Of a DNA stretch of 64,000 nt, positions 1-13,101 are shown one piece after another (position 1 is the stretch's first letter; each line of letters opens with the position of its first letter). The notes under the pieces were generated by a model. It saw nothing but the letters and a program-made list of their open reading frames with translations, was not told where the DNA came from and did not search any database. Position numbers and translations under genes: made by a program. The stretch comes from Hippasteria phrygiana. Taxonomy: Eukaryota > Echinodermata > Asteroidea > Valvatida > Goniasteridae. The stretch is taken from assembly GCA_037893225.1 (NCBI GenBank), contig JAZGUH010000103.1:1426001-1490000 (forward strand). Direction: 5' to 3'.

Positions 1-566
1 GAACGCCCCTCCTTTCCCTGTTCATAATTGAATGGGATATTGACCAAATCCAGTAATTTTCACACGTATGGGTAGCTTAGATTTAGCGCAACAATTTCAG
101 ACCATCACCAGCTTCACAGCGTTAGAACTCTTCGAGAAAATTCAAACCTCGCAACTAATTTCTTTCTGTGAACTCTGTGTGCGTTATTCCGTTTACTGCA
201 TTGTGACTGCTTAACGTTTGCCACATTTTCAGATGAACGCCCCTCCTTTCCCTGTTCATAATTGAATGGGATATTGACCAAATCCAGCAATTTTCACACG
301 TATGGGTAGCTTAGATCTAGCGCAACAATTTGAGACCATCGCCAGCTTCACAGAGTTAGAACTCTTCGAGAAAATTCAAACCTCGCAACTAATTTCTTTC
401 TGTGAACTCTGTGTGCGTTCTTCCGTTTACTGCATTGTGACTGCTTAACATTTGCCACATTTTCAGATGAACGCCCCTCCTTTCCCTGTTCATAATTGAA
501 TGGGATATTGACCAAATCCAGTAATTTGCACATGTATGGGTAGCTTAGATCTAGCGCAACAATTTG

Positions 567-1627
567 AGACCATCGCCAGCTTCACAGCGTTAGAACTCTT
601 CGAGAAAAATCAAACCTCGCATCAAATTTCTTCCTGTGAACTCTGTGTGCGTTCTTCCGTTTACTGCATTGTGACTGCTTAACGTTTGCCACATTTTCAG
701 ATGAACGCCCCTCCTTTCCCTGTTCATAATTGAATGGGATATTGACCAAATCCAGTAATTTTCACACGTATGGGTAGCTTAGATCTAGCGCAACAATTTG
801 AGACCATCGCCAGCTTCACAGCGTTAGAACTCTTCGAGAAAATTCAAACCTCGCAACTAATTTCTTTCTGTGAACTCTGTGTGCGTTCTTCCGTTTACTG
901 CATTGTGACTGCTTAACATTTGCCACATTTTCAGATGAACGCCCCTCCTTTCCCTGTTCATAATTGAATGGGATATTGACCAAATCCAGTAATTTGCACA
1001 TGTATGGGTAGCTTAGATCTAGCGCAACAATTTGAGACCATCGCCAGCTTCACAGCGTTAGAACTCTTCGAGAAAATTCAAACCTCGCAACTAATTTCTT
1101 TCTGTGAACTCTGTGTGCGTTCTCCCGTTTACTGCATTGTGGCTGCTTAACGTTTGCCAAATTTTCAGATGAACGCCCCTCCTTTCCCTGTTCATAATTG
1201 AATGGTATATTGACCAAATCAAGTCATTGTTACACGTATGGGTAGCTTAGATATAGCGCAACAATTTCAGACCATCGCCAGCTTCATAGAGTTAGAACTC
1301 TTCGAGAAAAATCAAACCTCGCATCAAATTTCTTCCTGTGAACTCTGTGTGCGTTATTCCGTTTACTGCATTGTGACTGCTTAACGTTTGCCACATTTTC
1401 AGATGAACGCCCCTCCTTTCCCTGTTCATAATTGAATGGGATATTGACCAAATCCAGTAATTTTCACACGTATGGGTAGCTTAGATTTAGCGCAACAATT
1501 TCAGACCATCACCAGCTTCACAGCGTTAGAACTCTTCGAGAAAATTCAAACCTCGCAACTAATTTCTTTCTGTGAACTCTGTGTGCGTTATTCCGTTTAC
1601 TGCATTGTGACTGCTTAACGTTTGCCA
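567..1627 (+). repeat. Local duplication, copy 1 (offset 2104 bp)
   Basis: This stretch matches 2671-3731 almost base for base at an offset of 2104 bp, nine monomers less two bases. The match starts after position 566, where G here corresponds to C at 2670. It ends at 1628, where GCCAAAT here corresponds to GCCACAT at 3732. A cluster of differences remains near 1285-1291 (CTTCATAGAG here, CTTCACAGCG in the partner). Compared by eye. Confidence 0.7.
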
Positions 1628-2670
1628 AATTTTCAGATGAACGCCCCTCCTTTCCCTGTTCATAATTGAATGGGATATTGACCAAATCCAGTAATTTGCA
1701 CATGTATGGGTAGCTTAGATCTAGCGCAACAATTTGAGACCATCGCCAGCTTCACAGCGTTAGAACTCTTCGAGAAAATTCAAACCTCGCAACTAATTTC
1801 TTTCTGTGAACTCTGTGTGCGTTCTCCCGTTTACTGCATTGTGGCTGCTTAACGTTTGCCAAATTTTCAGATGAACGCCCCTCCTTTCCCTGTTCATAAT
1901 TGAATGGGATATTGACCAAATCCAGTAATTTTCACACGTATGGGTAGCTTAGATCTAGCGCAACAATTTGAGACCATCGCCAGCTTCATAGCGTGAGAAC
2001 TCTTCGAGAAAATTCAAACCTCGCAACATATTTTTCCCATGAACTCTGTGTGCGTTCTCCCGTTTACTGCATTGTGACTGCTTAACTTTGCCAAATTTTC
2101 AGATGAACGCCCCTCCTTTCCCTGTTCATAATTGAATGGTATATTGACCAAATCCAGTCATTTTTACACTGATGGGTAGCTTAGATCTAGCGCAACAATT
2201 TCAGACCATCGCCAGCTTCACAGCGTTAGAACTCTTCGATAAAATTCAAACCTCGCAACACATTTCTTCCTGTGAACCCTGTGTGCGTTCTTCCGTTTAC
2301 TGTATTGTAACTGCTTAACGTTTGCCACATTTTCAGATGAACGCCCCTCCTTTCCCTGTTCATAATTGAACGGGATATTGACCAAATCCAGCAATTTTCA
2401 CACGTATGGGTAGCTTAGATCTAGCGCAACAATTTGAGACCATCGCCAGCTTCACAGCGTTAGAACTCTTCGAGAAAATTCAAACCTCGCAACTAATTTC
2501 TTTCTGTGAACTCTGTGTGCGTTCTCCCGTTTACTGCATTGTGACTGCTTAACGTTTGCCACATTTTCAGATGAACGCCCCTCCTTTCCCTGTTCATAAT
2601 TGAATGGTATATTGACCAAATCCAGTCATTTTTACACTGATGGGTAGCTTAGATCTAGCGCAACAATTTC

Positions 2671-3731
2671 AGACCATCGCCAGCTTCACAGCGTTAGAAC
2701 TCTTCGAGAAAAATCAAACCTCGCATCAAATTTCTTCCTGTGAACTCTGTGTGCGTTCTTCCGTTTACTGCATTGTGACTGCTTAACGTTTGCCACATTT
2801 TCAGATGAACGCCCCTCCTTTCCCTGTTCATAATTGAATGGGATATTGACCAAATCCAGTAATTTTCACACGTATGGGTAGCTTAGATCTAGCGCAACAA
2901 TTTGAGACCATCGCCAGCTTCACAGCGTTAGAACTCTTCGAGAAAATTCAAACCTCGCAACTAATTTCTTTCTGTGAACTCTGTGTGCGTTCTTCCGTTT
3001 ACTGCATTGTGACTGCTTAACATTTGCCACATTTTCAGATGAACGCCCCTCCTTTCCCTGTTCATAATTGAATGGGATATTGACCAAATCCAGTAATTTG
3101 CACATGTATGGGTAGCTTAGATCTAGCGCAACAATTTGAGACCATCGCCAGCTTCACAGCGTTAGAACTCTTCGAGAAAATTCAAACCTCGCAACTAATT
3201 TCTTTCTGTGAACTCTGTGTGCGTTCTCCCGTTTACTGCATTGTGGCTGCTTAACGTTTGCCAAATTTTCAGATGAACGCCCCTCCTTTCCCTGTTCATA
3301 ATTGAATGGTATATTGACCAAATCAAGTCATTGTTACACGTATGGGTAGCTTAGATATAGCGCAACAATTTCAGACCATCGCCAGCTTCACAGCGTTAGA
3401 ACTCTTCGAGAAAAATCAAACCTCGCATCAAATTTCTTCCTGTGAACTCTGTGTGCGTTATTCCGTTTACTGCATTGTGACTGCTTAACGTTTGCCACAT
3501 TTTCAGATGAACGCCCCTCCTTTCCCTGTTCATAATTGAATGGGATATTGACCAAATCCAGTAATTTTCACACGTATGGGTAGCTTAGATTTAGCGCAAC
3601 AATTTCAGACCATCACCAGCTTCACAGCGTTAGAACTCTTCGAGAAAATTCAAACCTCGCAACTAATTTCTTTCTGTGAACTCTGTGTGCGTTATTCCGT
3701 TTACTGCATTGTGACTGCTTAACGTTTGCCA
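2671..3731 (+). repeat. Local duplication, copy 2 (offset 2104 bp)
   Basis: Partner of 567-1627. The two share the order of monomer types, including the GTAATTTGCACATG unit and the following B unit. Nine-monomer spacing between copies implies a past duplication of a 2.1-kb block or deletion of intervening units. Confidence 0.7.
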
Positions 3732-4911
3732 CATTTTCAGATGAACGCCCCTCCTTTCCCTGTTCATAATTGAATGGGATATTGACCAAATCCAGCAATT
3801 TTCACACGTATGGGTAGCTTAGATCTAGCGCAACAATTTGAGACCATCGCCAGCTTCACAGAGTTAGAACTCTTCGAGAAAATTCAAACCTCGCAACTAA
3901 TTTCTTTCTGTGAACTCTGTGTGCGTTCTCCCGTTTACTGCATTGTGGCTGCTTAACTTTTGCCAAATTTTCAGATGAACGCCCCTCCTTTCCCTGTTCA
4001 TAATTGAATGGTATATTGACCAAATCAAGTCATTGTTACACGTATGGGTAGCTTAGATATAGCGCAACAATTTCAGACCATCGCCAGCTTCACAGCGTTA
4101 GAACTCTTCGAGAAAAATCAAACCTCGCATCAAATTTCTTCCTGTGTACTCTGTGTGCGTTCTTCCGTTTACTGCATTGTGACTGCTTAACGTTTGCCAA
4201 ATTTTCAGATGAACGCCCCTCCTTTCCCTGTTCATAATTGAATGGTATATTGACCAAATCCAGCAATTTTCACACTGATGGGTAGCTTAGATCTAGCGCA
4301 ACAATTTGAGACCATCGCCAGCTTCACAGAGTTAGAACTCTTCGAGAAAATTCAAACCTCGCAACTAATTTCTTTCTGTGAACTCTGTGTGCGTTCTTCC
4401 GTTTACTGCATTGTGACTGCTTAACATTTGCCACATTTTCAGATGAACGCCCTTCCTTTCCCTGTTCATAATTGAATGGGATATTGACCAAATCCAGTAA
4501 TTTGCACATGTATGGGTAGCTTAGATCTAGCGCAACAATTTGAGACCATCGCCAGCTTCACAGCGTTAGAACTCTTCGAGAAAATTCAAACCTCGCAACT
4601 AATTTCTTTCTGTGAACTCTGTGTGCGTTCTCCCGTTTACTGCATTGTGGCTGCTTAACGTTTGCCAAATTTTCAGAAGAACGCCCCTCCTTTCCCTGGT
4701 CATAATTGAATGGTATATTGACCAAATCAAGTCATTTTACACGTATGGGTAGCTTAGATATAGCGCAACAATTTCAGACCATCGCCAGCTTCACAGCGTT
4801 AGAACTCTTCGAGAAAAATCAAACCTCGCATCAAATTTCTTCCTGTGAACTCTGTGTGCGTTCTTCCGTTTACTGCATTGTGACTGCTTAACGTTTGCCA
4901 CATTTTCAGAT

Positions 4912-7249
4912 GAACGCCCCTCCTTTCCCTGTTCATAATTGAATGGGATATTGACCAAATCCAGTAATTTTCACACGTATGGGTAGCTTAGATCTAGCGC
5001 AACAATTTGAGACCATTGCCAGCTTCATAACGTGAGAACTCTTCGAGAAAATTCAAACCTCGCAACAAATTTTTCCCATGAACTCTGTGTGCGTTCTCCC
5101 GTTTACTGCATTGTGACTGCTTAACGTTTGCCAAATTTTCAGATGAACGCCCCTCCTTTCCCTGTTCATAATTGAATGGTATATTGACCAAATCCAGTCA
5201 TTTTTACACTGATGGGTAGCTTAGATCTAGCGCAACAATTTCAGACCATCGCCAGCTTCACAGCGTTAGAACTCTTCGATAAAATTCAAACCTCGCAACA
5301 CATTTCTTCCTGTGAACCCTGTGTGCGTTCTTCCGTTTACTGTATTGTAACTGCTTAACGTTTGCCACATTTTCAGATGAACGCCCCTCCTTTCCCTGTT
5401 CATAATTGAATGGGATATTGACCAAATCCAGCAATTTTCACACGTATGGGTAGCTTAGATCTAGCGCAACAATTTGAGACCATCGCCAGCTTCACAGCGT
5501 TAGAACTCTTCGAGAAAATTCAAACCTCGCAACTAATTTCTTTCTGTGAACTCTGTGTGCGTTCTTCCGTTTACTGCATTGTGACTGTTTAACGTTTGCC
5601 ACATTTTCAGATGAACGCCCCTCCTTTCCCTGTTCATAATTGAATGGGATATTGACCAAATCCAGCAATTTTCACACGTATGGGTAGCTTAGATCTAGCG
5701 CAACAATTTGAGACCATCGCCAGCTTCACAGAGTTAGGACTCTTCGAGAAAATTCAAACCTCGCAACTAATTTCTTTCTGTGAACTCTGTGTGCGTTCTC
5801 CCGTTTACTGCATTGTGGCTGCTTAACGTTTGCCAAATTTTCAGATGAACGCCCCTCCTTTCCCTGGTCATAATTGAATAGTATATTTACCAAATCAAGT
5901 CATTGTTACACGTATGGGTAGCTTAGATATAGCGCAACAATTTCAGACCATCGCCAGCTTCACAGCGTTAGAACTCTTCGAGAAAAATCAAACCTCGCAT
6001 CAAATTTCTTCCTGTGAACTCTGTGTGCGTTCTTCCGTTTACTGCATTGTGACTGCTTAACGTTTGCCACATTTTCAGATGAACGCCCCTCCTTTCCCTG
6101 TTCATAATTGAATGGGATATTGACCAAATCCAGTAATTTTCACACGTATGGGTAGCTTAGATCTAGCGCAACAATTTGAGACCATTGCCAGCTTCATAGC
6201 GTGAGAACTCTTCGAGAAAATTCAAACCTCGCAACAAATTTTTCCCATGAACTCTGTGTGCGTTCTCCCGTTTACTGTATTGTAACTGCTTAACGTTTGC
6301 CACATTTTCAGATGAACGCCCCTCCCTTCCCTGTTCATAATTGAATGGGATATTGACCAAATCCAGCAATTTTCACACGTATGGGTAGCTTAGATCTAGC
6401 GCAAACATTTGAGACCATCGCCAGCTTCACAGCGTTAGAACTCTTCGAGAAAATTCAAACCTCGCAACTAATTTCTTTCTGTGAACTTTGTGTGCGTCCT
6501 TCCGTTTACTGCATTGTGACTGTTTAACGTTTGCCACATTTTCAGATGAACGCCTCTCCTTTCCCTGTTCATAATTGAATGGGATATTGACCAAATCCAG
6601 CAATTTTCACACGTATGGGTAGCTTAGATCTAGCGCAACAATTTGAGACCATCGCCAGCTTCACAGAGTTAGAACTCTTCGAGAAAATTCAAACCTCGCA
6701 ACTAATTTCTTTCTGCGAACTCTGTGTGCGTTCTTCCGTTTACTGCATTGTGACTGCTTAACATTTGCCACATTTTCAGATGAACGCCCCTCCTTTCCCT
6801 GTTCATAATTGAATGGGATATTGACCAAATCCAGCAATTTTCACACGTATGGGTAGCTTAGATCTAGCGCAACAATTTGAGACCATCGCCAGCTTCACAG
6901 CGTTAGAACTCTTCGAGAAAATTCAAACCTCGCAACTAATTTCTTTCTGTGAACTCTGTGTGCGTTCTCCCGTTTACTGCATTGTGGCTGCTTAACGTTT
7001 GCCAAATTTTCAGATGAACGCCCCTCCTTTCCCTGTTCATAATTGAATGGTATATTGACCAAATCAAGTCATTGTTACACGTATGGGTAGCTTAGATATA
7101 GCGCAACAATTTCAGACCATCGCCAGCTTCACAGCGTTAGAACTCTTCGAGAAAAATCAAACCTCGCATCAAATTTCTTCCTGTGAACTCTGTGTGCGTT
7201 CTTCCGTTTACTGCATTGTGACTGCTTAACGTTTGCCACATTTTCAGAT
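4912..7249 (+). repeat. Core-like HOR patch in the left flank
   Basis: About ten monomers with core-type markers. A 233-bp type C begins at 4912 and another, partly mosaic, at 6081. A D unit with GATAAAATTC and GAACCCTG follows the first C. An E-like unit with CAAACATTTG lies near 6400, and an F unit with GCCTCTCC, CAGAGTTAG and CTGCGAAC near 6549. A B unit carries CCCTGGTC and ATATTTACC near 5871-5890. The order resembles the A-B-C-D-E-F repeat of the core, so core-type sequence occurs on this side of the diverged block at 7250-8370. No gene is present. Confidence 0.7.
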
Positions 7250-8370
7250 GAACGCCCCTCCTTTCCCTGTTCATAATTGAATGGGATATTGACCAAATCC
7301 AGTAATTTTCACACGTATGGGTAGCTTAGATCTAGCGCAACAATTTGAGACCATCGCCAGCTTCATAGCGTGAGAACTCTTCGAGAAAATTCAAACCTCG
7401 CAACAAATTTGTCCCATGAACTCTGTGTGCGTTCTCTCGTTTACTGCATTGTGATTGCTTAACGTTTGCCAAATTTTCAGATGAACGCCGCTCCTTTCCC
7501 TGTTCATAATTGAATGGTATATTGACCAAATCCAGTCATTTTTACACTGATGGGTAGCTTAGATTTAGCGCAACAATTTCAGACCATCACCAGCTTCACA
7601 GCGTTAGAACTCTTCGAGAAAATTCAAACCTCGCAACTAATTTCTTTCTGTGAACTCTGTGTGCGTTCTCCCGTTTACTGCATTGTGGCTGCTTAACGTT
7701 TGCCACATTTTCAGATGAACGCCCCTCCTTTCCCTGTTCATAATTGAATGGGATATTGACCAAATCCAGTAATTTTCACACGTATGGGTAGCTTAGATCT
7801 AGCGCAACAATTTGAGACCATCGCCAGCTTCACAGCGTTAGAACTCTTCGAGAAAATTCAAACCTCGCAACAAATTTCTTTCTGTTAACTCTGTGTGCGT
7901 TCTCCCGTTTAATGCATTGTGGCTGCTTAACGTTTGCCAAATTTTCAGATGAACGCCCCTCCTTTCCCTGTTCATAATTGAATGGGATATTGACCAAATC
8001 CAGCATTTTTCACACGTATGGGTAGCTTAGATCTAGCGCAACAATTTGAGACCATCGCCAGCTTCACAGAGTTAGAACTCTTCGAGAAAATTCAAACCTC
8101 GCAACTAATTTCTTTCTTTGAACTCTGTGTGCGTTCTTCCGTTTACTGCATTGTGGCTGCTTAACGTTTGCCACATTTTCAGATGAACGCCCCTCCTTTC
8201 CCTGTTCATAATTGAATGGGATATTGACCAAATCCAGTAATTTTCACACGTATGGGTAGCTTAGATCTAGCGCAACAATTTGAGACCATCGCCAGCTTCA
8301 TAGCGTGAGAACTCTTCGAGAAAAATCAAACCTCGCATCAAATTTCTTCCTGTGAACTCTGTGTGCGTTC
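7250..8370 (+). repeat. Diverged block shared with the right end
   Basis: Five monomer types here recur in the right-hand domain, over 50 kb away. They are: a C variant with TTTGTCCCATG and GTTCTCTCG; a unit starting GAACGCCGCTCC upstream of GATTTAGCGC and CATCACC; a unit with CTGTTAACTC and GTTTAATGC; a unit with CAGCATTTTTCAC and CTTTCTTTGAAC; and a C/B mosaic. The last four sit at 58.5-59.4 kb in the same order at an offset of 50976 bp. The GAACGCCGCTCC variant itself recurs near 62203. This is strong evidence that the two flanks share ancestry to the exclusion of the core. Confidence 0.8.
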
Positions 8371-10709
8371 TTCCGTTTACTGCATTGTGACTGCTTAACG
8401 TTTGCCACATTTTCAGATGAACGCCCCTCCTTTCCCTGTTCATAATTGAATGGTATATTGACCAAATCAAGTCATTGTTACACGTATGGGTAGCTTAGAT
8501 CTAGCGCAACAATTTCAGACCATCGCCAGCTTCACAGCGTTAGAACTCTTCGATAAAATTCAAACCTCGCAACACATTTCTTCCTGTGAACCCTGTGTGC
8601 GTTCTTCCGTTTACTGTATTGTAACTGCTTAACGTTTGCCACATTTTCAGATGAACGCCCCTCCTTTCCCTGTTCATAATTGAATGGGATATTGACCAAA
8701 TCCAGCAATTTTCACACGTATGGGTAGATTAGATCTAGCGCAACAATTTGAGACCATCGCCAGCTTCACAGCGTTAGAACTCTTCGAGAAAATTCAAACC
8801 TCGCAACTAATTTCTTTCTGTGAACTCTGTGTGCGTTCTCCCGTTTACTGCATTGTGGCTGCTTAACGTTTGCCAAATTTTCAGATGAACGCCCCTCCTT
8901 TCCCTGTTCATAATTGAATGGTATATTGACCAAATCAAGTAATTGTTACACGTATGGGTAGCTTAGATATAGCGCAACAATTTCAGACCATCGCCAGCTT
9001 CACAGCGTTAGAACTCTTCGAGAAAAATCAAACCTCGCATCAAATTTCTTCCTGTGAACTCTGTGCGCGTTCTTCCGTTTACTGCATTGTGACTGCTTAA
9101 CGTTTGCCACATTTTCAGATGAACGCCCCTCCTTTCCCTGTTCATAATTGAATGGGATATTGACCAAATCCAGTAATTTTCACACGTATGGGTAGCTTAG
9201 ATCTAGCGCAACAATTTGAGAGCATCGCCAGCTTCATAGCGTGAGAACTCTTCGAGAAAATTCAAACCTCGCAACAAATTTTTCCCATGAACTCTGTGTG
9301 CGTTCTCCCGTTTACTGCATTGTGACTGCTTAACGTTTGCCAAATTTTCAGATGAACGCCCCTCCTTTCCCTGTTCATAATTGAATGGTATATTGACCAA
9401 ATCCAGTCATTTTTACACTGATGGGTAGCTTAGATCTAGCGCAACAATTTCAGACCATCGCCAGCTTCACAGCGTTAGAACTCTTCGAGAAAATTCAAAC
9501 CTCGCAACACATTTCTTCCTGTGAACCCTGTGTGCGTTCTTCCGTTTACTGTATTGTAACTGCTTAACGTTTGCCACATTTTCAGATGAACGCCCCTCCT
9601 TTCCCTGTTCATAATTGAATGGGATATTGACCAAATCCAGCAATTTTCACACGTATGGGTAGCTTAGATCTAGCGCAACAATTTGAGACCATCGCCAGCT
9701 TCACAGCGTTAGAACTCTTCGAGAAAATTCAAACCTCGCAACTAATTTCTTTCTGTGAACTCTGTGTGCGTTCTTCCGTTTACTGCATTGTGACTGTTTA
9801 ACGTTTGCCACATTTTCAGATGAACGCCCCTCCTTTCCCTGTTCATAATTGAATGGGATATTGACCAAATCCAGCAATTTTCACACGTCTGGGTAGCTTA
9901 GATCTAGCGCAACAATTTGAGACCATCGCCAGCTTCACAGAGTTAGAACTCTTCGAGAAAATTCAAACCTCGCAACTAATTTCTTTCTGTGAACTCTGTG
10001 TGCGTTCTCCCGTTTACTGCATTGTGGCTGCTTAACGTTTGCCAAATTTTCAGATGAACGCCCCTCCTTTCCCTGGTCATAATTGAATAGTATATTGACC
10101 AAATCAAGTCATTGTTACACGTATGGGTAGCTTAGATATAGCGCAACAATTTCAGACCATCGCCAGCTTCACAGCGTTAGAACTCTTCGAGAAAAATCAA
10201 ACCTCGCATCAAATTTCTTCCTGTGAACTCTGTGTGCGTTCTTCCGTTTACTGCATTGTGACTGCTTAACGTTTGCCACATTTTCAGATGAACGCCCCTC
10301 CTTTCCCTGTTCATAATTGAATGGGATATTGACCAAATCCAGTAATTTTCACACGTATGGGTAGCTTAGATCTAGCGCAACAATTTGAGACCATTGCCAG
10401 CTTCATAGCGTGAGAACTCTTCGAGAAAATTCAAACCTCGCAACAAATTTTTCCCATGAACTCTGTGTGCGTTCTCCCGTTTACTGCATTGTGACTGCTT
10501 AACGTTTGCCAAATTTTCAGATGAACGCCCCTCCTTTCCCTGTTCATAATTGAATGGTATATTGACCAAATCCAGTCATTTTTACACTGATGGGTAGCTT
10601 AGATCTAGCGCAACAATTTCAGACCATCGCCAGCTTCACAGCGTTAGAACTCTTCGATAAAATTCAAACCTCGCAACACATTTCTTCCTGTGAACCCTGT
10701 GTGCGTTCT
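8371..10709 (+). repeat. Segmental duplication, copy 1 (offset 7249 bp)
   Basis: Ten monomers matching 15620-17958 at an offset of 7249 bp. Rare shared markers are GTAGATTAG near 8725, GTGCGCGTTC near 9064, GAGAGCATCG near 9220 and CACGTCTGGG near 9890. I saw one mismatch: G at 10097 against T at 17346. The match breaks at 8370 (C against A) and 10710 (C against T). Part of the block also occurs at an offset of 3040 bp, around 12.1-13.1 kb. Confidence 0.8.
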
Positions 10710-10756
10710 CCCGTTTACTGCATTGTGGCTGCTTAACGTTTGCCAAATTTTCAGAT
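10523..10756 (+). repeat. Hybrid monomer D/A
   Basis: The left part is type D (CACTGATGGG, CAGACC, GATAAAATTC, GAACCCTG). The right part is type A (GTTCTCCCG, GTGGCTGC, GCCAAATT). The switch falls in the stretch between GAACCCTG and the CCCG of type A, which the two types share. It marks the right end of the 8371-10709 duplication, as expected for a recombination junction. Confidence 0.75.
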
Positions 10757-13101
10757 GAACGCCCCTCCTTTCCCTGTTCATAATTGAATGGGATATTGAC
10801 CAAATCCAGCATTTTTCACACGTATGGGTAGCTTAGATCTAGCGCAACAATTTGAGACCATCGCCAGCTTCACAGCGTTAGAACTCTTCGAGAAAATTCA
10901 AACCTCGCAACTAATTTCTTTCTGTGAACTCTGTGTGCGTTCTTCCGTTTACTGCATTGTGACTGTTTAACGTTTGCCACATTTTCAGATGAACGCCCCT
11001 CCTTTCCCTGTTCATAATTGAATGGGATATTGACCAAATCCAGCAATTTTCACACGTCTGGGTAGCTTAGATCTAGCGCAACAATTTGAGACCATCGCCA
11101 GCTTCACAGAGTTAGAACTCTTCGAGAAAATTCAAACCTCGCAACTAATTTCTTTCTGTGAACTCTGTGTGCGTTCTCCCGTTTACTGCATTGTGGCTGC
11201 TTAACGTTTGCCAAATTTTCAGATGAACGCCCCTCCTTTCCCTGGTCATAATTGAATAGTATATTGACCAAATCAAGTCATTGTTACACGTATGGGTAGC
11301 TTAGATATAGCGCAACAATTTCAGACCATCGCCAGCTTCACAGCGTTAGAACTCTTCGAGAAAAATCAAACCTCGCATCAAATTTCTTCCTGTGAACTCT
11401 GTGTGCGTTCTTCCGTTTACTGCATTGTGACTGCTTAACGTTTGCCACATTTTCAGATGAACGCCCCTCCTTTCCCTGTTCATAATTGAATGGGATATTG
11501 ACCAAATCCAGTAATTTTCACACGTATGGGTAGCTTAGATCTAGCGCAACAATTTCAGACCATCGCCAGCTTCACAGCGTTAGAACTCTTCGATAAAATT
11601 CAAACCTCGCAACACATTTCTTCCTGTGAACCCTGTGTGCGTTCTTCCGTTTACTGTATTGTAACTGCTTAACGTTTGCCAAATTTTCAGATGAACGCCC
11701 CTCCTTTCCCTGTTCATAATTGAATGGGATATTGACCAAATCCAGCATTTTTCACACGTATGGGTAGCTTAGATCTAGCGCAACAATTTGAGACCATCGC
11801 CAGCTTCACAGCGTTAGAACTCTTCGAGAAAATTCAAACCTCGCAACTAATTTCTTTCTGTGAACTCTGTGTGCGTTCTCCCGTTTACTGCATTGTGGCT
11901 GCTTAACGTTTGCCAAATTTTCAGATGAACGCCCCTCCTTTCCCTGTTCATAATTGAATGGTATATTGACCAAATCAAGTAATTGTTACACGTATGGGTA
12001 GCTTAGATATAGCGCAACAATTTCAGACCATCGCCAGCTTCACAGCGTTAGAACTCTTCGAGAAAAATCAAACCTCGCATCAAATTTCTTCCTGTGAACT
12101 CTGTGCGCGTTCTTCCGTTTACTGCATTGTGACTGCTTAACGTTTGCCACATTTTCAGATGAACGCCCCTCCTTTCCCTGTTCATAATTGAATGGGATAT
12201 TGACCAAATCCAGTAATTTTCACACGTATGGGTAGCTTAGATCTAGCGCAACAATTTGAGAGCATCGCCAGCTTCATAGCGTGAGAACTCTTCGAGAAAA
12301 TTCAAACCTCGCAACAAATTTTTCCCATGAACTCTGTGTGCGTTCTCCCGTTTACTGCATTGTGACTGCTTAACGTTTGCCAAATTTTCAGATGAACGCC
12401 CCTCCTTTCCCTGTTCATAATTGAATGGTATATTGACCAAATCCAGTCATTTTTACACTGATGGGTAGCTTAGATCTAGCGCAACAATTTCAGACCATCG
12501 CCAGCTTCACAGCGTTAGAACTCTTCGAGAAAATTCAAACCTCGCAACACATTTCTTCCTGTGAACCCTGTGTGCGTTCTTCCGTTTACTGTATTGTAAC
12601 TGCTTAACGTTTGCCACATTTTCAGATGAACGCCCCTCCTTTCCCTGTTCATAATTGAATGGGATATTGACCAAATCCAGCAATTTTCACACGTATGGGT
12701 AGCTTAGATCTAGCGCAACAATTTGAGACCATCGCCAGCTTCACAGCGTTAGAACTCTTCGAGAAAATTCAAACCTCGCAACTAATTTCTTTCTGTGAAC
12801 TCTGTGTGCGTTCTTCCGTTTACTGCATTGTGACTGTTTAACGTTTGCCACATTTTCAGATGAACGCCCCTCCTTTCCCTGTTCATAATTGAATGGGATA
12901 TTGACCAAATCCAGCAATTTTCACACGTCTGGGTAGCTTAGATCTAGCGCAACAATTTGAGACCATCGCCAGCTTCACAGAGTTAGAACTCTTCGAGAAA
13001 ATTCAAACCTCGCAACTAATTTCTTTCTGTGAACTCTGTGTGCGTTCTCCCGTTTACTGCATTGTGGCTGCTTAACGTTTGCCAAATTTTCAGATGAACG
13101 C

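Larger units (their letters stand above)
1..4911 (+). repeat. Left array domain, older-looking monomer types
   Basis: About 21 monomers. The types differ from the core. A unit with GTAATTTGCACATG recurs near 525, 994, 1694, 3095 and 4500. A unit with GATTTAGCGC, CATCACC and GCGTTATTCC starts at 1, 1405 and 3509. Units with CAGAGTTAG and AACATTTGCC resemble core type F but lack its CTGCGAAC. One 233-bp type-C-like unit lies at about 1873-2105, followed by a D-like unit. Another base is lost where GCTTAACGTTTGCC becomes GCTTAACTTTGCC near 2085. Type B units occur near 1171, 3275, 3977 and 4680. There is no gene. Short minus-strand open frames of 61 codons recur at 348, 816, 1518, 2920 and 4324 purely because the DNA repeats. 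Confidence 0.8.

Noticed and set aside
130..150. CENP-B box in the monomer
   Set aside because: CTTCGAGAAAATTCAA matches the TTCGnnnnA half of the consensus but lacks the required CGGG, so only part of the essential core is present.
235..260. Shine-Dalgarno-like purine run on the minus strand (complement of CCCCTCCTTTCC) as a bacterial start signal
   Set aside because: It lies in every monomer and precedes no real gene, and the array is eukaryote-like.
10372..10569. Minus-strand open frame of 65 codons, repeated in about 40 type C monomers, as a conserved small protein gene
   Set aside because: Its conservation equals that of the surrounding non-coding satellite. It spans two monomers and arises from the C-specific base loss. 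There is no recognisable domain. The unit is 78 codons long, so frames persist between units, but every frame meets a stop in each monomer.
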